From positions 1-64,000 of the forward strand of contig JJOH01000092.1 in NCBI GenBank assembly GCA_000696115.1: DNA of 64,000 nt, given 5' to 3'. Positions 32,859 through 41,578 of the stretch are shown piece by piece (within the stretch, counting starts at the first letter, position 1; each line of letters begins with the position of its first letter). This stretch comes from Streptomyces olindensis. Lineage in GTDB: Bacteria; Actinomycetota; Actinomycetes; Streptomycetales; Streptomycetaceae. The position numbers and the translations under genes are program-made. The notes under the pieces are model-generated. The model saw only the letters and a program-made list of their open reading frames with translations, ran no database searches and was not told the DNA's origin.

Positions 32859-35800
32859 CAACCACGGTCCAGGCTCCTCCACCGGCAGCCGTCCCCACCA
32901 CCACGACCGCGGCGGGACCCCCCGAGGGCCCGCGGTCGCGGCGCTGGCTGCTGGGTTTCTGGGCCGTGGTGTTCGTGCTGTTCCTCGCGGTGCAGCCGGG
33001 CCGGCAGACCTTCGACACCAAGCTCGGCGTGACCACCGACCCGGGCCAGTTCCTCGCCGACCTCGGGCAGTTGTGGCACGACCGGGCCGGGTTCGGCGGC
33101 ATCCAGGACCAGTACGTCGGCTACCTGTGGCCGATGCTGCCGTTCTACTGGCTGGGCGACCTGGTGCGGTTGCCGGTGTGGCTGACCGAGCGGCTGTGGA
33201 TGTCGTTGATCGTCTCCGTCGCCTTCTGGGGGGCATTGCGGCTGGCCGAGCGGCTGCGGATGGGCAGCGGGGCCTCCCGGCTGCTGGGCGCCGCCGCGTA
33301 CGCGCTGTGGCCCCTGTTCACGACCGTCATCGGGTCGACGTCGGCCGCGGCGCTGCCCGGCGCGTTCCTGCCGTGGGTGCTGCTGCCGCTGACCGACGAG
33401 CGGTTCGCGGCCCGGGTGGCCGCCCTGCGCTCGGCGCTGCTCGTGCCGTTCATGGGCGGGGTGAACGCGTCGGCGACGCTGGCGTCCCTGCTGCCGGTCG
33501 GGCTGTACCTGCTGTCCCGGCCGCCGGGGCCACGGATGCGCAAGCTGATCGCCTGGTGGGCCCCGGCGGTGATCGTGGTGACGGCCTGGTGGTGGGTGCC
33601 GCTGCTGCTGCTCGGCGTCTACGGCGAGAACTTCCTCCCCTATATAGAGACCGCGCGGACGACCACGGACACCATGTCGGCGACCGAGGCGCTGCGCGGG
33701 GCGGGGAACTGGGTCGCCTACCTGCACTTCGGTGAGGCCTGGCTGCCGGCCGGCTGGACCGTGGCCTCCTCCGTCCTGGTGATCGTGTGCTCGGCGCTGG
33801 CGGCCGGGCTCGGGCTGGCCGGACTCGCCCGGCGGGACATGCCCGAGCGGCGGTGGCTGGTGCTGACGGTGCTCGTGACCGCGCTGGTGCTGCTCGCCGG
33901 GTACGGCGGGGCGTTCGGGGCGCCGTTCCACGGGGTCGTGCAGGGCTGGCTGGACGGGTGGCTGTCGCCGTTCCGGAACATCTACAAGTTCCAGACGGGG
34001 CTCGCCCTGGCACTCGCGCTGGGTCTGGCCCACCTGGTCGGTGTGGCGGCCGAGCCGCGCGGGGCCCGGCGGGTGCGCGGCCGGCGCTTCGCCCCACTGG
34101 TCGCGGCCGTGCTGATCCTGCCGGGGCTGCTGTGGCCGTACCTCAACGGCTCGATCCTCAACCCCGGTTCCTTCCAGAAGCTCCCCACCTACTGGCAGGC
34201 CACGGCCGACTGGCTGGAGAAGTACTCCCCCGACTCCCGCGCCCTGGTCGTCCCGGCGACCGCCCACGGCATCTACACCTGGGGCTCGCCCATCGACCAG
34301 CCCCTCGACGTGCTCGCCGAGTCGCGGTGGGCGCAGCGCGACTACGTCCCCTTCGGCACGCCCGGCAACCGGCGCGCGATGGACGCCGTCGAGCAGGCAC
34401 TGCTGTCCGGGGCCGAAGTCCCGGGCCTCGCCGACTACCTGAGCCGGGCCGGGCTGTACTACGTCGTCGTCCGCAACGACCTCGACCCGGACCAGATCGG
34501 CTCCGTGCCGACCGCGACCGTCAAGCGCACCCTCGAACAGTCGGGGTACGAACGGGTGACGGGCCTCGGGCCGGTGATGACCGGAGGGCGGATCGCACAG
34601 GACGCGCCGCTCCAGGTCGAGGGGCTGTACCCGCGGCAGCGGGCCGTGGAGATCTACCGGCCGGCCGGCGACGACGTGATCCGGCCCGGGCAGGCCGGGC
34701 TCGCCCCGGTCGCCGACACGGCCGTGGTGTCCGGCGGACCCGAGGCGCTGCTGCCGCTGGCGTCCGAGCTGCGCGGCCGGGCGACCGTCCTGACCGGCGA
34801 CAACCACCCCGGGCTCGGCACCCCGGCCGTGCAGGTGGTGGGCGACGGGATGCGGCGGGCCGACACCCGGTTCGGCGTGGTCAACGCGGGCACCTCGTAC
34901 ACGTACACGCGCGACGAGCGCAACGCCCCCGACGCCCAGCAGGACCCGGGCGAGAAGCCGCGCCAGATCCTGCCCACCGAGGGCATCGAGCACCAGACGG
35001 TGGCCGAGCTGCGCGGCGCCCGCTCGGTGACGGCGTCCTCGTACGGCAACTGGCTGTTCCACCTGCCGCAGTACGACCCGGTGAACGCCTTCGACGGCAA
35101 CCCGGACACCGCGTGGGCCGAGGGCGCCCCGGACACGCCGGACGGGCAGTGGCTGCGCATCGGCTTCACCGGCTCCTACGACATGCCGTCCTCCTTCAAG
35201 GTCACGCCGCTGCCGCAGGAGAGCGTGCGGGCGGCCGCGACGAAGGTGCGCGTGGAGACCGAGAAGGGCGCGCGGACCAGCTTCCTCCGGCCGAACGGCA
35301 CGACGCAGAGCGTCAAGGCGCCCGAGGGCGCCACCCGGTGGATGAAGCTGACGATCACGGACTCGGTGGAGCGCCGGGCCGGACTGACCGGCGCGGGCTT
35401 CTCCGAGATCGACCTGCCCGACGTGCAGGTGACCCGGATGCTGCGGCTGCCCGCCGACGCGGACGACGCCACCGCGTCCGCCACCGTCGTCTCCCTGCAC
35501 CGCGCCTCCGACCCGACCGGCCTCTCCGCGACCGGCACCGAGGCCGGCCTGCACCGCCGCTTCACCACCCCCGCCGCCGGGACGTACGAGGTGAAGGCGA
35601 CGGCGGTGCCGGTGCCGGGCGAGGAACTCGACGAGCTGCTGTACGAGGTGGCGCCCGAGCAGCAGGCCCGGATCGTCGCCACCGCCGACTCCACGGCACG
35701 GCTCGGCGCGGGCCTCGGGGCGCGCAACCTCACCGACGGCGACCTGACGACGGCCTGGATCGCGGGCGACCGGCCCACGATCCACCTGCGCTGGGAGGGC

Positions 35801-37027
35801 AAGCAGCCGGTCGGCGAGCTGGTCCTGGCCCCGGCGGGCGGCCTGTCCACCCGGGCGTCCGAGGTGCACATCAGCTCCCCGGACGGCGCCGCGATCGCCG
35901 GCGTCGACGAGAACGGCTGGGTCCGCTTCCCGCCCATCACGACCGACCGGCTCGACATCACCGTCACCGACACGGCCCCGCTGACCCTGCACAACCCGGT
36001 GGCCGACGAGGACCTGCGGCTGCCGGTGGGCCTCACGGAGGCGTACATCCCGTCCCTCGACCAGTACCGCACTCCGCAGCCGGACGGCACCCGCGCGTTC
36101 TCCCTGCCCTGCGGCAAGGGCCCGGACGTGGCGCTCGACGGCGAGCTGTACCAGTCGAGCGTCAAGGGGACCGTGCGGGACCTGGTGGAGCGGCGGGGCG
36201 TGGCGGTGACGCTCTGCCAGGAGGGCCGGGGCGACACCGAGGTGCAACTGGCCGCGGGCGAACACCGGCTGGAGGGCGGTGACGCGGGCCCGCTCGCGCT
36301 CACGGACGTGACCCTGACCCGCGGGACGGTCCCGGAGGAGGCCGCGGCCGGGCGCGAGCTGCGGATCCGGGACTGGCTGGGCGACCGGCGCGAGGTGACG
36401 GTCGGCTCGGGCGCGGCCTCGTACCTCACGACGTACGAGAACGTCAACGACGGCTGGCGGGCCACGCTGAACGGCAAGGAGCTGACCCCGGTCCGGCTGG
36501 ACGGCTGGCAGCAGGGCTGGCGGATCCCGGCCGGGGCGGGCGGCTCGGTCAAGCTGTCGTACGAGCCGGCCACCACCTACGACGCCGGGCTGATCGGCAG
36601 CGGTGTCGGCATCGCGGTCCTGCTGGGCCTGGCCGTCTGGCGTCGCCGGGCCCCCAACCCGGACGCGCCGCAGCCGGTGCCGCCGCCGCCCGGGCTGTGG
36701 CTCGGCACGGTGGCGCTGACGCTGGTCGGAGCGGTGATCGCGGGCTGGTTCGCGCTGCTGGTCCCGGCGCTGGCGCTGCTCGCGGCGCGGCGGCACACGC
36801 TGCTGGTGCCGATCGCGTTCGCGGCCCTCGCGGCGGCGGGGATCGTCGCGGCCTTCGGCGCCGGGTGGCCGGTGGGCGCGGGCGGGGGCGCCTTCGGGCA
36901 CCTGGCCCAACTGCTGGCGCTGACCGGCCTGTTCGCGGGGCTGGTGAGCATGCGTGAGCGGCCACCGGCACAGGCGCCGAACCGGGAGCTGCCGAGGACG
37001 GAGACCGGGGAGGGCAGGCCCGCATGA
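32855..37027 (+). CDS. aftD: AftD-like alpha-(1->3)-arabinofuranosyltransferase family protein
   Basis: A very large membrane protein, 1390 residues. The N-terminal 430 residues form a GT-C-type multispanning domain with an acidic loop (QPGRQTFDTKLGVTTDPG, DQYVGYLWPMLPFYW). A long extracytoplasmic part follows, with carbohydrate-binding beta-sandwich modules: ASSYGNWLFHLPQYDPVNAF and NPDTAWAEG mark one, NLTDGDLTTAWIAG a second. Four C-terminal membrane helices close the chain. Mycobacterial AftD adds alpha-1,3 arabinofuranose to arabinogalactan and lipoarabinomannan using decaprenyl-phospho-arabinose. Streptomyces lacks those polymers in classical form, so the acceptor is probably another wall or teichuronic-type glycan. 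Central gene of the envelope operon. Confidence 0.85.
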   Translation: MTTTVQAPPPAAVPTTTTAAGPPEGPRSRRWLLGFWAVVFVLFLAVQPGRQTFDTKLGVTTDPGQFLADLGQLWHDRAGFGGIQDQYVGYLWPMLPFYWLGDLVRLPVWLTERLWMSLIVSVAFWGALRLAERLRMGSGASRLLGAAAYALWPLFTTVIGSTSAAALPGAFLPWVLLPLTDERFAARVAALRSALLVPFMGGVNASATLASLLPVGLYLLSRPPGPRMRKLIAWWAPAVIVVTAWWWVPLLLLGVYGENFLPYIETARTTTDTMSATEALRGAGNWVAYLHFGEAWLPAGWTVASSVLVIVCSALAAGLGLAGLARRDMPERRWLVLTVLVTALVLLAGYGGAFGAPFHGVVQGWLDGWLSPFRNIYKFQTGLALALALGLAHLVGVAAEPRGARRVRGRRFAPLVAAVLILPGLLWPYLNGSILNPGSFQKLPTYWQATADWLEKYSPDSRALVVPATAHGIYTWGSPIDQPLDVLAESRWAQRDYVPFGTPGNRRAMDAVEQALLSGAEVPGLADYLSRAGLYYVVVRNDLDPDQIGSVPTATVKRTLEQSGYERVTGLGPVMTGGRIAQDAPLQVEGLYPRQRAVEIYRPAGDDVIRPGQAGLAPVADTAVVSGGPEALLPLASELRGRATVLTGDNHPGLGTPAVQVVGDGMRRADTRFGVVNAGTSYTYTRDERNAPDAQQDPGEKPRQILPTEGIEHQTVAELRGARSVTASSYGNWLFHLPQYDPVNAFDGNPDTAWAEGAPDTPDGQWLRIGFTGSYDMPSSFKVTPLPQESVRAAATKVRVETEKGARTSFLRPNGTTQSVKAPEGATRWMKLTITDSVERRAGLTGAGFSEIDLPDVQVTRMLRLPADADDATASATVVSLHRASDPTGLSATGTEAGLHRRFTTPAAGTYEVKATAVPVPGEELDELLYEVAPEQQARIVATADSTARLGAGLGARNLTDGDLTTAWIAGDRPTIHLRWEGKQPVGELVLAPAGGLSTRASEVHISSPDGAAIAGVDENGWVRFPPITTDRLDITVTDTAPLTLHNPVADEDLRLPVGLTEAYIPSLDQYRTPQPDGTRAFSLPCGKGPDVALDGELYQSSVKGTVRDLVERRGVAVTLCQEGRGDTEVQLAAGEHRLEGGDAGPLALTDVTLTRGTVPEEAAAGRELRIRDWLGDRREVTVGSGAASYLTTYENVNDGWRATLNGKELTPVRLDGWQQGWRIPAGAGGSVKLSYEPATTYDAGLIGSGVGIAVLLGLAVWRRRAPNPDAPQPVPPPPGLWLGTVALTLVGAVIAGWFALLVPALALLAARRHTLLVPIAFAALAAAGIVAAFGAGWPVGAGGGAFGHLAQLLALTGLFAGLVSMRERPPAQAPNRELPRTETGEGRPA

Positions 37028-38271
37028 CGACACCGGTACGCGTTCCGTTCCCGGTGGTGGACGAGGTCTCGCGGCACTGCCTCCAGGAGGAGGAACCGGA
37101 GACCGTCCACATCGAGGTCCACCTGCCGGGGCCGCTCGACCCGACGCGGCTGCGCAAGGCGTTCACGGAGGCCCTGTACCGGCACCCGAGGATCCTGATG
37201 AGGGAGGCGCGGGGGCCCTGGTACCGGCGGCGCTACGAGTGGGAGCTGACGGCGGAGCCGGACGTGGAGGTGGTGTCCTTCGCCCCGTCGGGTCCCCGGG
37301 CCCTGCAGGACGCCAGGACCCGGGCCCTGGCGGAGGCGCCTCCGCTGTCGCTGTCCCCGCCGATACGGCTCGAAGTGGTGGACTCGGTCCTCTTCCTCAC
37401 CATCAACCACACGGCCCTCGACGGCCCGGCCTGCCTCCGCGTCCTGGCGACGGCCGCGGAACTCTACGGCGGCCGGGACAACTCCCCCGCGGCACCCCCG
37501 GTCCGCCCCGCGGAACCCCGGCAGGAGCCCCCGGACACCCCGGCCACCTGGTCACCGCCCGCACGCGTGGCGCACGGCACGCCCGACCCCTCGCCGGGCA
37601 ACGGCATGCTCGTCACCGAACTCGCCCTCCCCCACCGCCCCAAGGGCTCCCCCTACACCGTCAACGACCAGCTCATGGTCACCACGGCCCTGACCATCGC
37701 CCACTGGAACAGGGAACACGGCGCCCGCCCGCGCCCCCTGCGCATCACCATGCCCGTGGACGACCGCCCCCGCGACACGAGCATGCCCATCGGCAACGGC
37801 ACCCGGCTGGTCGAAGTGCCCTTCGGCCCGGGCGAGTTGACCGACCCCGACCTGCCCGCCCTGCTCCGCCGCACCGCGGAGCGGACCCGTGCCCTGAAGT
37901 CCCTGCCCCGGCCGCAGCTCGGCCACGGCGCCGCCCTGCTCACCGCCCCCTGGGCCCCGGTCGCCGCCCGCGCCGCCCTCACCCGCGCCCTGCGCAGAGC
38001 CGCCGCGCCCTGGACGTCGACGACCCTGCTCAGCAACATCGGCCGCATCCCCTACCCCCTGGACTTCGGCGAGGAGACGGGCCGCGCGCACGCGGTCTGG
38101 TTCTCCGCCCCGGCCCGTATGCCGCGCGGCCTGACCGTGACCACCGCCTCCACGGCCGGCCGCCTCCACCTCGCCCTGCGCTGGTCCCGGGCCCTGCTCG
38201 GCCCCGGCGACGGCGCCCACCTCCGCGACCTGTTCGAGCACTATCTGCACACCACGGAGGCCAGCCCGTGA
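37024..38271 (+). CDS. Condensation-domain-like acyltransferase
   Basis: A 415-residue stand-alone protein with the fold of NRPS condensation and Pap acyltransferase domains. The active-site motif appears as NHTALDGPA (about 126-134), corresponding to HHxxxDG with the first His replaced by Asn; the catalytic second His is kept. The second-half marker is seen in STTLLSNIGRIPYPLDF. No carrier domain is attached. In an envelope-glycan operon it may acylate a sugar or lipid. ATGA overlap with aftD. Specificity unknown; enzymes of this type can also act on alcohol acceptors. Confidence 0.72.
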   Translation: MTTPVRVPFPVVDEVSRHCLQEEEPETVHIEVHLPGPLDPTRLRKAFTEALYRHPRILMREARGPWYRRRYEWELTAEPDVEVVSFAPSGPRALQDARTRALAEAPPLSLSPPIRLEVVDSVLFLTINHTALDGPACLRVLATAAELYGGRDNSPAAPPVRPAEPRQEPPDTPATWSPPARVAHGTPDPSPGNGMLVTELALPHRPKGSPYTVNDQLMVTTALTIAHWNREHGARPRPLRITMPVDDRPRDTSMPIGNGTRLVEVPFGPGELTDPDLPALLRRTAERTRALKSLPRPQLGHGAALLTAPWAPVAARAALTRALRRAAAPWTSTTLLSNIGRIPYPLDFGEETGRAHAVWFSAPARMPRGLTVTTASTAGRLHLALRWSRALLGPGDGAHLRDLFEHYLHTTEASP

Positions 38272-39002
38272 CGACCTCCCCGGTGAAACCCCGCGAGCTG
38301 CGCGACTTCTACGAGAACCCGGCCGTGCCGGTCGCCTCCGGCACCCCGCGCAGCCTCCGCCAGGCCCGCATGCTGGCCCGGGCCCTCGGTCCGGCCGGCG
38401 GCCGTCCCGGCACCGTCCTCGACATCGGCTGCGGAGACGGCACCGCCGCCGCCACCGCCGCGCCCCTGCTGACCGGCCACCGCGTCATCGGCGTCGACTG
38501 GTCCCAGGACGCCCTGCGCCGCGCCCGCACCCGCATTCCGTACGCCGTCCGCGGCGAACTCACCGGCGGCGGGCTGCCGTTCGCGTCCGGGTCGGCCGAC
38601 GCCGTGCTGTTCAGCGAGGTCATCGAGCACCTCGTCGACCCGGACGCCGCGCTGGACGAGATCCGGCGGATCCTGCGCCCCGGAGGCCATCTGATGCTGT
38701 CCACCCCGAACCTGGCCGCCTGGTACAACCGCGCCCTGCTGCTGGCCGGTGTGCAACCCGTCTTCTCGGAGGTCAGCCTGCGCGGCATCCACGGCCGCCC
38801 GGGCAAGGAGGTCGTGGGCCACCTGCGGCTCTACACCCCGCGCGCGCTGCGCGAGTTCGTCGCCGCGTCCGGGTTCACGGTGGTACGGCTCGAAGGCGCC
38901 CCCTTCCACGGCGTGCCGCGCCCGCTGCGGCTGCTGGACCGGCTGGCCTGCGCCCGGCCGCAGCTGGCGTCGATCCTGCTGCTGCACGCCAGGAGGACGT
39001 AG
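38268..39002 (+). CDS. SAM-dependent methyltransferase
   Basis: A 244-residue class I enzyme: motif I TVLDIGCGDGTAAA, acidic residue in VIGVDWSQDAL, motif IV ADAVLFSEVIEHLVDP, and RPGGHLMLSTPNLAAWYN, all typical of methyltransferases acting in glycan or lipid pathways (UbiE/Coq3-like). GTG 38268 overlaps the stop of the condensation-like gene. The C-terminal RLDGAP-like end and a cluster of aromatic residues after motif IV may form the acceptor pocket. Substrate unknown. Confidence 0.82.
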   Translation: MTTSPVKPRELRDFYENPAVPVASGTPRSLRQARMLARALGPAGGRPGTVLDIGCGDGTAAATAAPLLTGHRVIGVDWSQDALRRARTRIPYAVRGELTGGGLPFASGSADAVLFSEVIEHLVDPDAALDEIRRILRPGGHLMLSTPNLAAWYNRALLLAGVQPVFSEVSLRGIHGRPGKEVVGHLRLYTPRALREFVAASGFTVVRLEGAPFHGVPRPLRLLDRLACARPQLASILLLHARRT

Positions 39003-39005
39003 CCC

Positions 39006-39923
39006 ATGTGGTGGGGAGTGGCCGCGGCACTGCTGGCGAACACCCTGTACAGCCTGGGCTTCGTGCTGGAGAAGCGGGCGCTCACCTCGCTGCCCGAGGT
39101 GAGCATCCGGCGGCCGGCCCGGCTGCTGCGCCTCGTCCTCGGCAGCCCGCTGTGGATCGGCGGCTCCCTCGCCCTCGCCGCCGGGTTCGCCGCGCAGCTC
39201 GTCGTCTACCGCACCCTGCCGATCGCCGCCGCGCAGGGCATCTTCGTCTCCGGCCTGGTGCTGCTCGTGCTGCTGTCGGCGCGACTGCTCGGCGAGGAGA
39301 CGACCGGCCGCGAGCGGTACGCGCTGGGCGCGATCCTGCTCGCCCTGCTGATGGTGGTGCTGTCGCTGCGCGAGGGCTCGGACACCGTCAGCCAGGACGC
39401 GCCCTACCCGCTGATCCTGCTGGTGTGCGTGCCGTCGCTGGCCGCCGGGCTGTGGCTGTACGGCTCCGCCGAGCGGCGCGCCCGCAACCGGCACCGGCGT
39501 CCGACGACCGGCGTCGAGTACGGCGTCGCCGTGGGCCTGCTGTACGGCGTCAGCTCGCTCGCCATCAAGGGCGTCTCCAGCCATCTGACGACCGACGGGA
39601 TCGGCGGCGCCGTCCTGGACCTGCTGAGCTCCCCGTACCCGTATCTGCTGCTGTTCACCGGCGTGTTCGGCCTGGTGATGTCGCAGGCGGCGCTGCAGCG
39701 CTGCCGGGCCTCGCTGATCGTGCCCGTGTGCACGACCGTGACCTCGCTGTTCACGGCCGTCCTCGGCACGCTGTCGTTCGGCGAGGCCCTGCCCGACGAG
39801 CCACTGCGGCTCGCCCTGCGCGTGGCGGGCACGGCCCTGGCGGTCGCCGTCCTGCTCACCATGCCCAAGCACGACTCCGCTCCCCAGCCCCCCGCACCAG
39901 CCAAGGAGTTGGCATCGCCATGA
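39006..39923 (+). CDS. DMT-superfamily (EamA-like) membrane transporter
   Basis: A 305-residue protein with nine to ten hydrophobic helices in two repeats: GVAAALLANTLYSLGFVLEK, GSLALAAGFAAQLVVY, GIFVSGLVLLVLLS, and in the second half VGLLYGVSSLAIKGVSS, YLLLFTGVFGLVMSQAALQ. Such proteins export or flip small metabolites or polyprenyl-linked sugars. Placed in the middle of the envelope operon (3 nt after a methyltransferase), it may move the lipid-linked precursor used by the AftD-like enzyme; this is inference. Confidence 0.8.
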   Translation: MWWGVAAALLANTLYSLGFVLEKRALTSLPEVSIRRPARLLRLVLGSPLWIGGSLALAAGFAAQLVVYRTLPIAAAQGIFVSGLVLLVLLSARLLGEETTGRERYALGAILLALLMVVLSLREGSDTVSQDAPYPLILLVCVPSLAAGLWLYGSAERRARNRHRRPTTGVEYGVAVGLLYGVSSLAIKGVSSHLTTDGIGGAVLDLLSSPYPYLLLFTGVFGLVMSQAALQRCRASLIVPVCTTVTSLFTAVLGTLSFGEALPDEPLRLALRVAGTALAVAVLLTMPKHDSAPQPPAPAKELASP

Positions 39924-40141
39924 AGCCCGACGACCCGCTGCTGAAGATCCTGGCCTGCCCGCTCGACAAGGGCCCGCTGCACCTGCTGGCCGAGGAGGAC
40001 GGGCAGGAGGAGGCGCTGTACAACCCGCGCCTGCGCCGCCGCTACCCGATCGTGGACGGCATCCCGCAGCTGCTGCCGTCCTCGGGCGAGCAGGTCCCGG
40101 ACGACACGCACGAGGAACTCCTCAAGAGGATGGCACCGTGA
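39920..40141 (+). CDS. Trm112-like small protein
   Basis: A 73-residue protein of the Trm112/YcaR family: KILACPLDKGPLHLL at the start and RRRYPIVDGIPQLLPS in the middle. The zinc Cys pairs of longer relatives are reduced to a single Cys in CPLDK. Trm112 proteins activate methyltransferases; three methyltransferases are encoded in the same operon, so it is a credible helper subunit of one of them. ATGA overlap with the DMT gene and GTGA overlap with the FkbM gene. Confidence 0.8.
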   Translation: MKPDDPLLKILACPLDKGPLHLLAEEDGQEEALYNPRLRRRYPIVDGIPQLLPSSGEQVPDDTHEELLKRMAP

Positions 40142-40965
40142 CCAGCCTGGCGGCGCGCCTCGCGCCCTTCCTGCCCGCCCGCCTGGTGGCCGCGACCGCC
40201 CGCGCGCTCTACCCCCGGTTCGAGCCGGAGCTGGCCCGGCTGGCCGAGCTGTGCCCGTCCGACTGCGGCACGGCGGTGGACGTCGGCGGCTGGTACGGCC
40301 CCTGGACGCGGCGGCTGTCCGGCCGCGCGGAGCACGTCGTGACGATCGAGCCGGTGCCCCATCTGGCCCGGCTGCTGGCCGCGTCGGTCCCGCCCAACGT
40401 GCGCGTGATCCGGGCGGCGGCCTCGGACCGCCCGGGCATCGCCCGGCTCTGGCTGCCGTCCGACGACTCCGGTGGCCGGGGCGTGTCCTCACTGGTCCGC
40501 CGCGACATCCACGGCCGGGCCCTGGACGTCCCCTGCGTCACGCTCGACGAGCTGGGCCTGCGGAACGTCGGCTTCATCAAGATCGACGTGGACGGCAACG
40601 AGCCCGCGGTCCTGCGGGGCGCGACGGGGCTGCTGGCCCGCGACCGGCCGGCGCTCTTCGTGGAACTGGAGTCCCGCATCCAGCCGATCGCGCCGGTGGT
40701 GACGTACCTGTCCCTGCTCGGCTACGACGGCTGGGTGCTGCCCGGCGACCGCTGGGTGCCGCTGGCGAAGTTCCCCCTGGAGGACCACCAGGCGGACGCC
40801 TCGTACGTCGTCTCGCACGGCCTGCTCCGCCGCGTCCTGCCGTCCCCGCTGCGCAGGGGCCCGCGCTACGTCAACTCCGTGCTGTTCCTGCCCGACGGCC
40901 GCCGTCCCGGCCCGGCCCCGGTGGGCGACGATGGGTCCCATGCCCTCCGGAAAGCACCCCGCTAG
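40138..40965 (+). CDS. FkbM-family methyltransferase
   Basis: A 275-residue methyltransferase: AVDVGGWYGPWTRRL is motif I, VVTIEPVPHLARLL motif II, and FIKIDVDGNEPAVLRGA is the diagnostic FkbM block. FkbM enzymes often O-methylate sugars or polyketides. Last gene of the operon that starts at 30874; it is translated from a GTG overlapping the Trm112-like stop, which supports a pair. The next gene begins inside its 3' end (35-nt overlap), so readthrough is likely. Confidence 0.82.
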   Translation: MTSLAARLAPFLPARLVAATARALYPRFEPELARLAELCPSDCGTAVDVGGWYGPWTRRLSGRAEHVVTIEPVPHLARLLAASVPPNVRVIRAAASDRPGIARLWLPSDDSGGRGVSSLVRRDIHGRALDVPCVTLDELGLRNVGFIKIDVDGNEPAVLRGATGLLARDRPALFVELESRIQPIAPVVTYLSLLGYDGWVLPGDRWVPLAKFPLEDHQADASYVVSHGLLRRVLPSPLRRGPRYVNSVLFLPDGRRPGPAPVGDDGSHALRKAPR

Positions 40966-41542
40966 CCCCTTCACCCCGCTCGACTTCCAGCTGGTGCTGC
41001 TGCGCCGCATGGCCGACCACAACCCCGGCCCGGTGGAGGACGCCCGCCGTGCGCTGGGCGTCTCGATCGCCGACATGCGCGAGGCCAACAAGCGGTGGCA
41101 GGCGATGGTCCGCTCCCCACGCTCCCGCGCGCCGCTCTCCCGCTACCGCTCGGTCCTCGGCGCCCCCGAGTCCCGTACCGCCCGCCGGATCGGCGACCTC
41201 GACTGCGAGGCCTGGCTGTGGCCCGTGCCCCTCTGGCCCGACCTGCGCTTCGAGGTCCTGACCGCCCCGACCGGCGCCGTGTGGAACGAGTGGCTGGTCC
41301 GCGCCCCGGGCGCCCAGGGCCCCGACCTGCGCACCCTGGACGACCTCACCCCCTGGTCCTGCACGGTCGACGAGACGTCCCGCGCCTTCGCCCCGGCCCG
41401 TCCCCTGGAGGGCACGGCTCCGACGCGGTGGGGGCTGAAGTTCACGGCGCCGGACGCGGAAGGGGTGCGGCGGGAGGTCGTCGCGGAGTTCACCTGGGGG
41501 TTGCTGCAGCGCGTGGCCGTCACCGGCCGGGGGGAGGCGTGA
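40931..41542 (+). CDS. Conserved hypothetical 200-residue protein
   Basis: No recognised domain. The N-terminal half is helical (PLDFQLVLLRRMADHNPG, VEDARRALGVSIADMREANK), the second is beta-rich with Trp/Pro (DCEAWLWPVPLWPDLRFEVL, WNEWLVRAPG, LTPWSCTVDE). The start is ATG 40931 or, better, ATG 40940. I recall unassigned Streptomyces proteins like this. It overlaps the FkbM gene by 35 nt, and a hairpin at 41547-41563 ends the unit. It could be a DNA-binding or scaffold protein; nothing further can be said. Confidence 0.6.
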   Translation: MGPMPSGKHPASPFTPLDFQLVLLRRMADHNPGPVEDARRALGVSIADMREANKRWQAMVRSPRSRAPLSRYRSVLGAPESRTARRIGDLDCEAWLWPVPLWPDLRFEVLTAPTGAVWNEWLVRAPGAQGPDLRTLDDLTPWSCTVDETSRAFAPARPLEGTAPTRWGLKFTAPDAEGVRREVVAEFTWGLLQRVAVTGRGEA

Positions 41543-41546
41543 CCCA

Positions 41547-41563
41547 CCCGGCGGGCCGCCGGG
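41547..41563. terminator. Short hairpin between convergent genes
   Basis: CCCGGCG (41547-41553) and CGCCGGG (41557-41563) around GGC form a compact stem five nucleotides after the stop of the hypothetical gene and 15 nt before the end of the ATP-grasp gene on the other strand. Likely bidirectional terminator. Confidence 0.55.
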
Positions 41564-41578
41564 GTACGAGCAGCCCGG

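Noticed and set aside
32759..37033. 1424-residue minus-strand frame
   Set aside because: Antisense to aftD; Arg/Gln/His-rich without any recognisable pattern.
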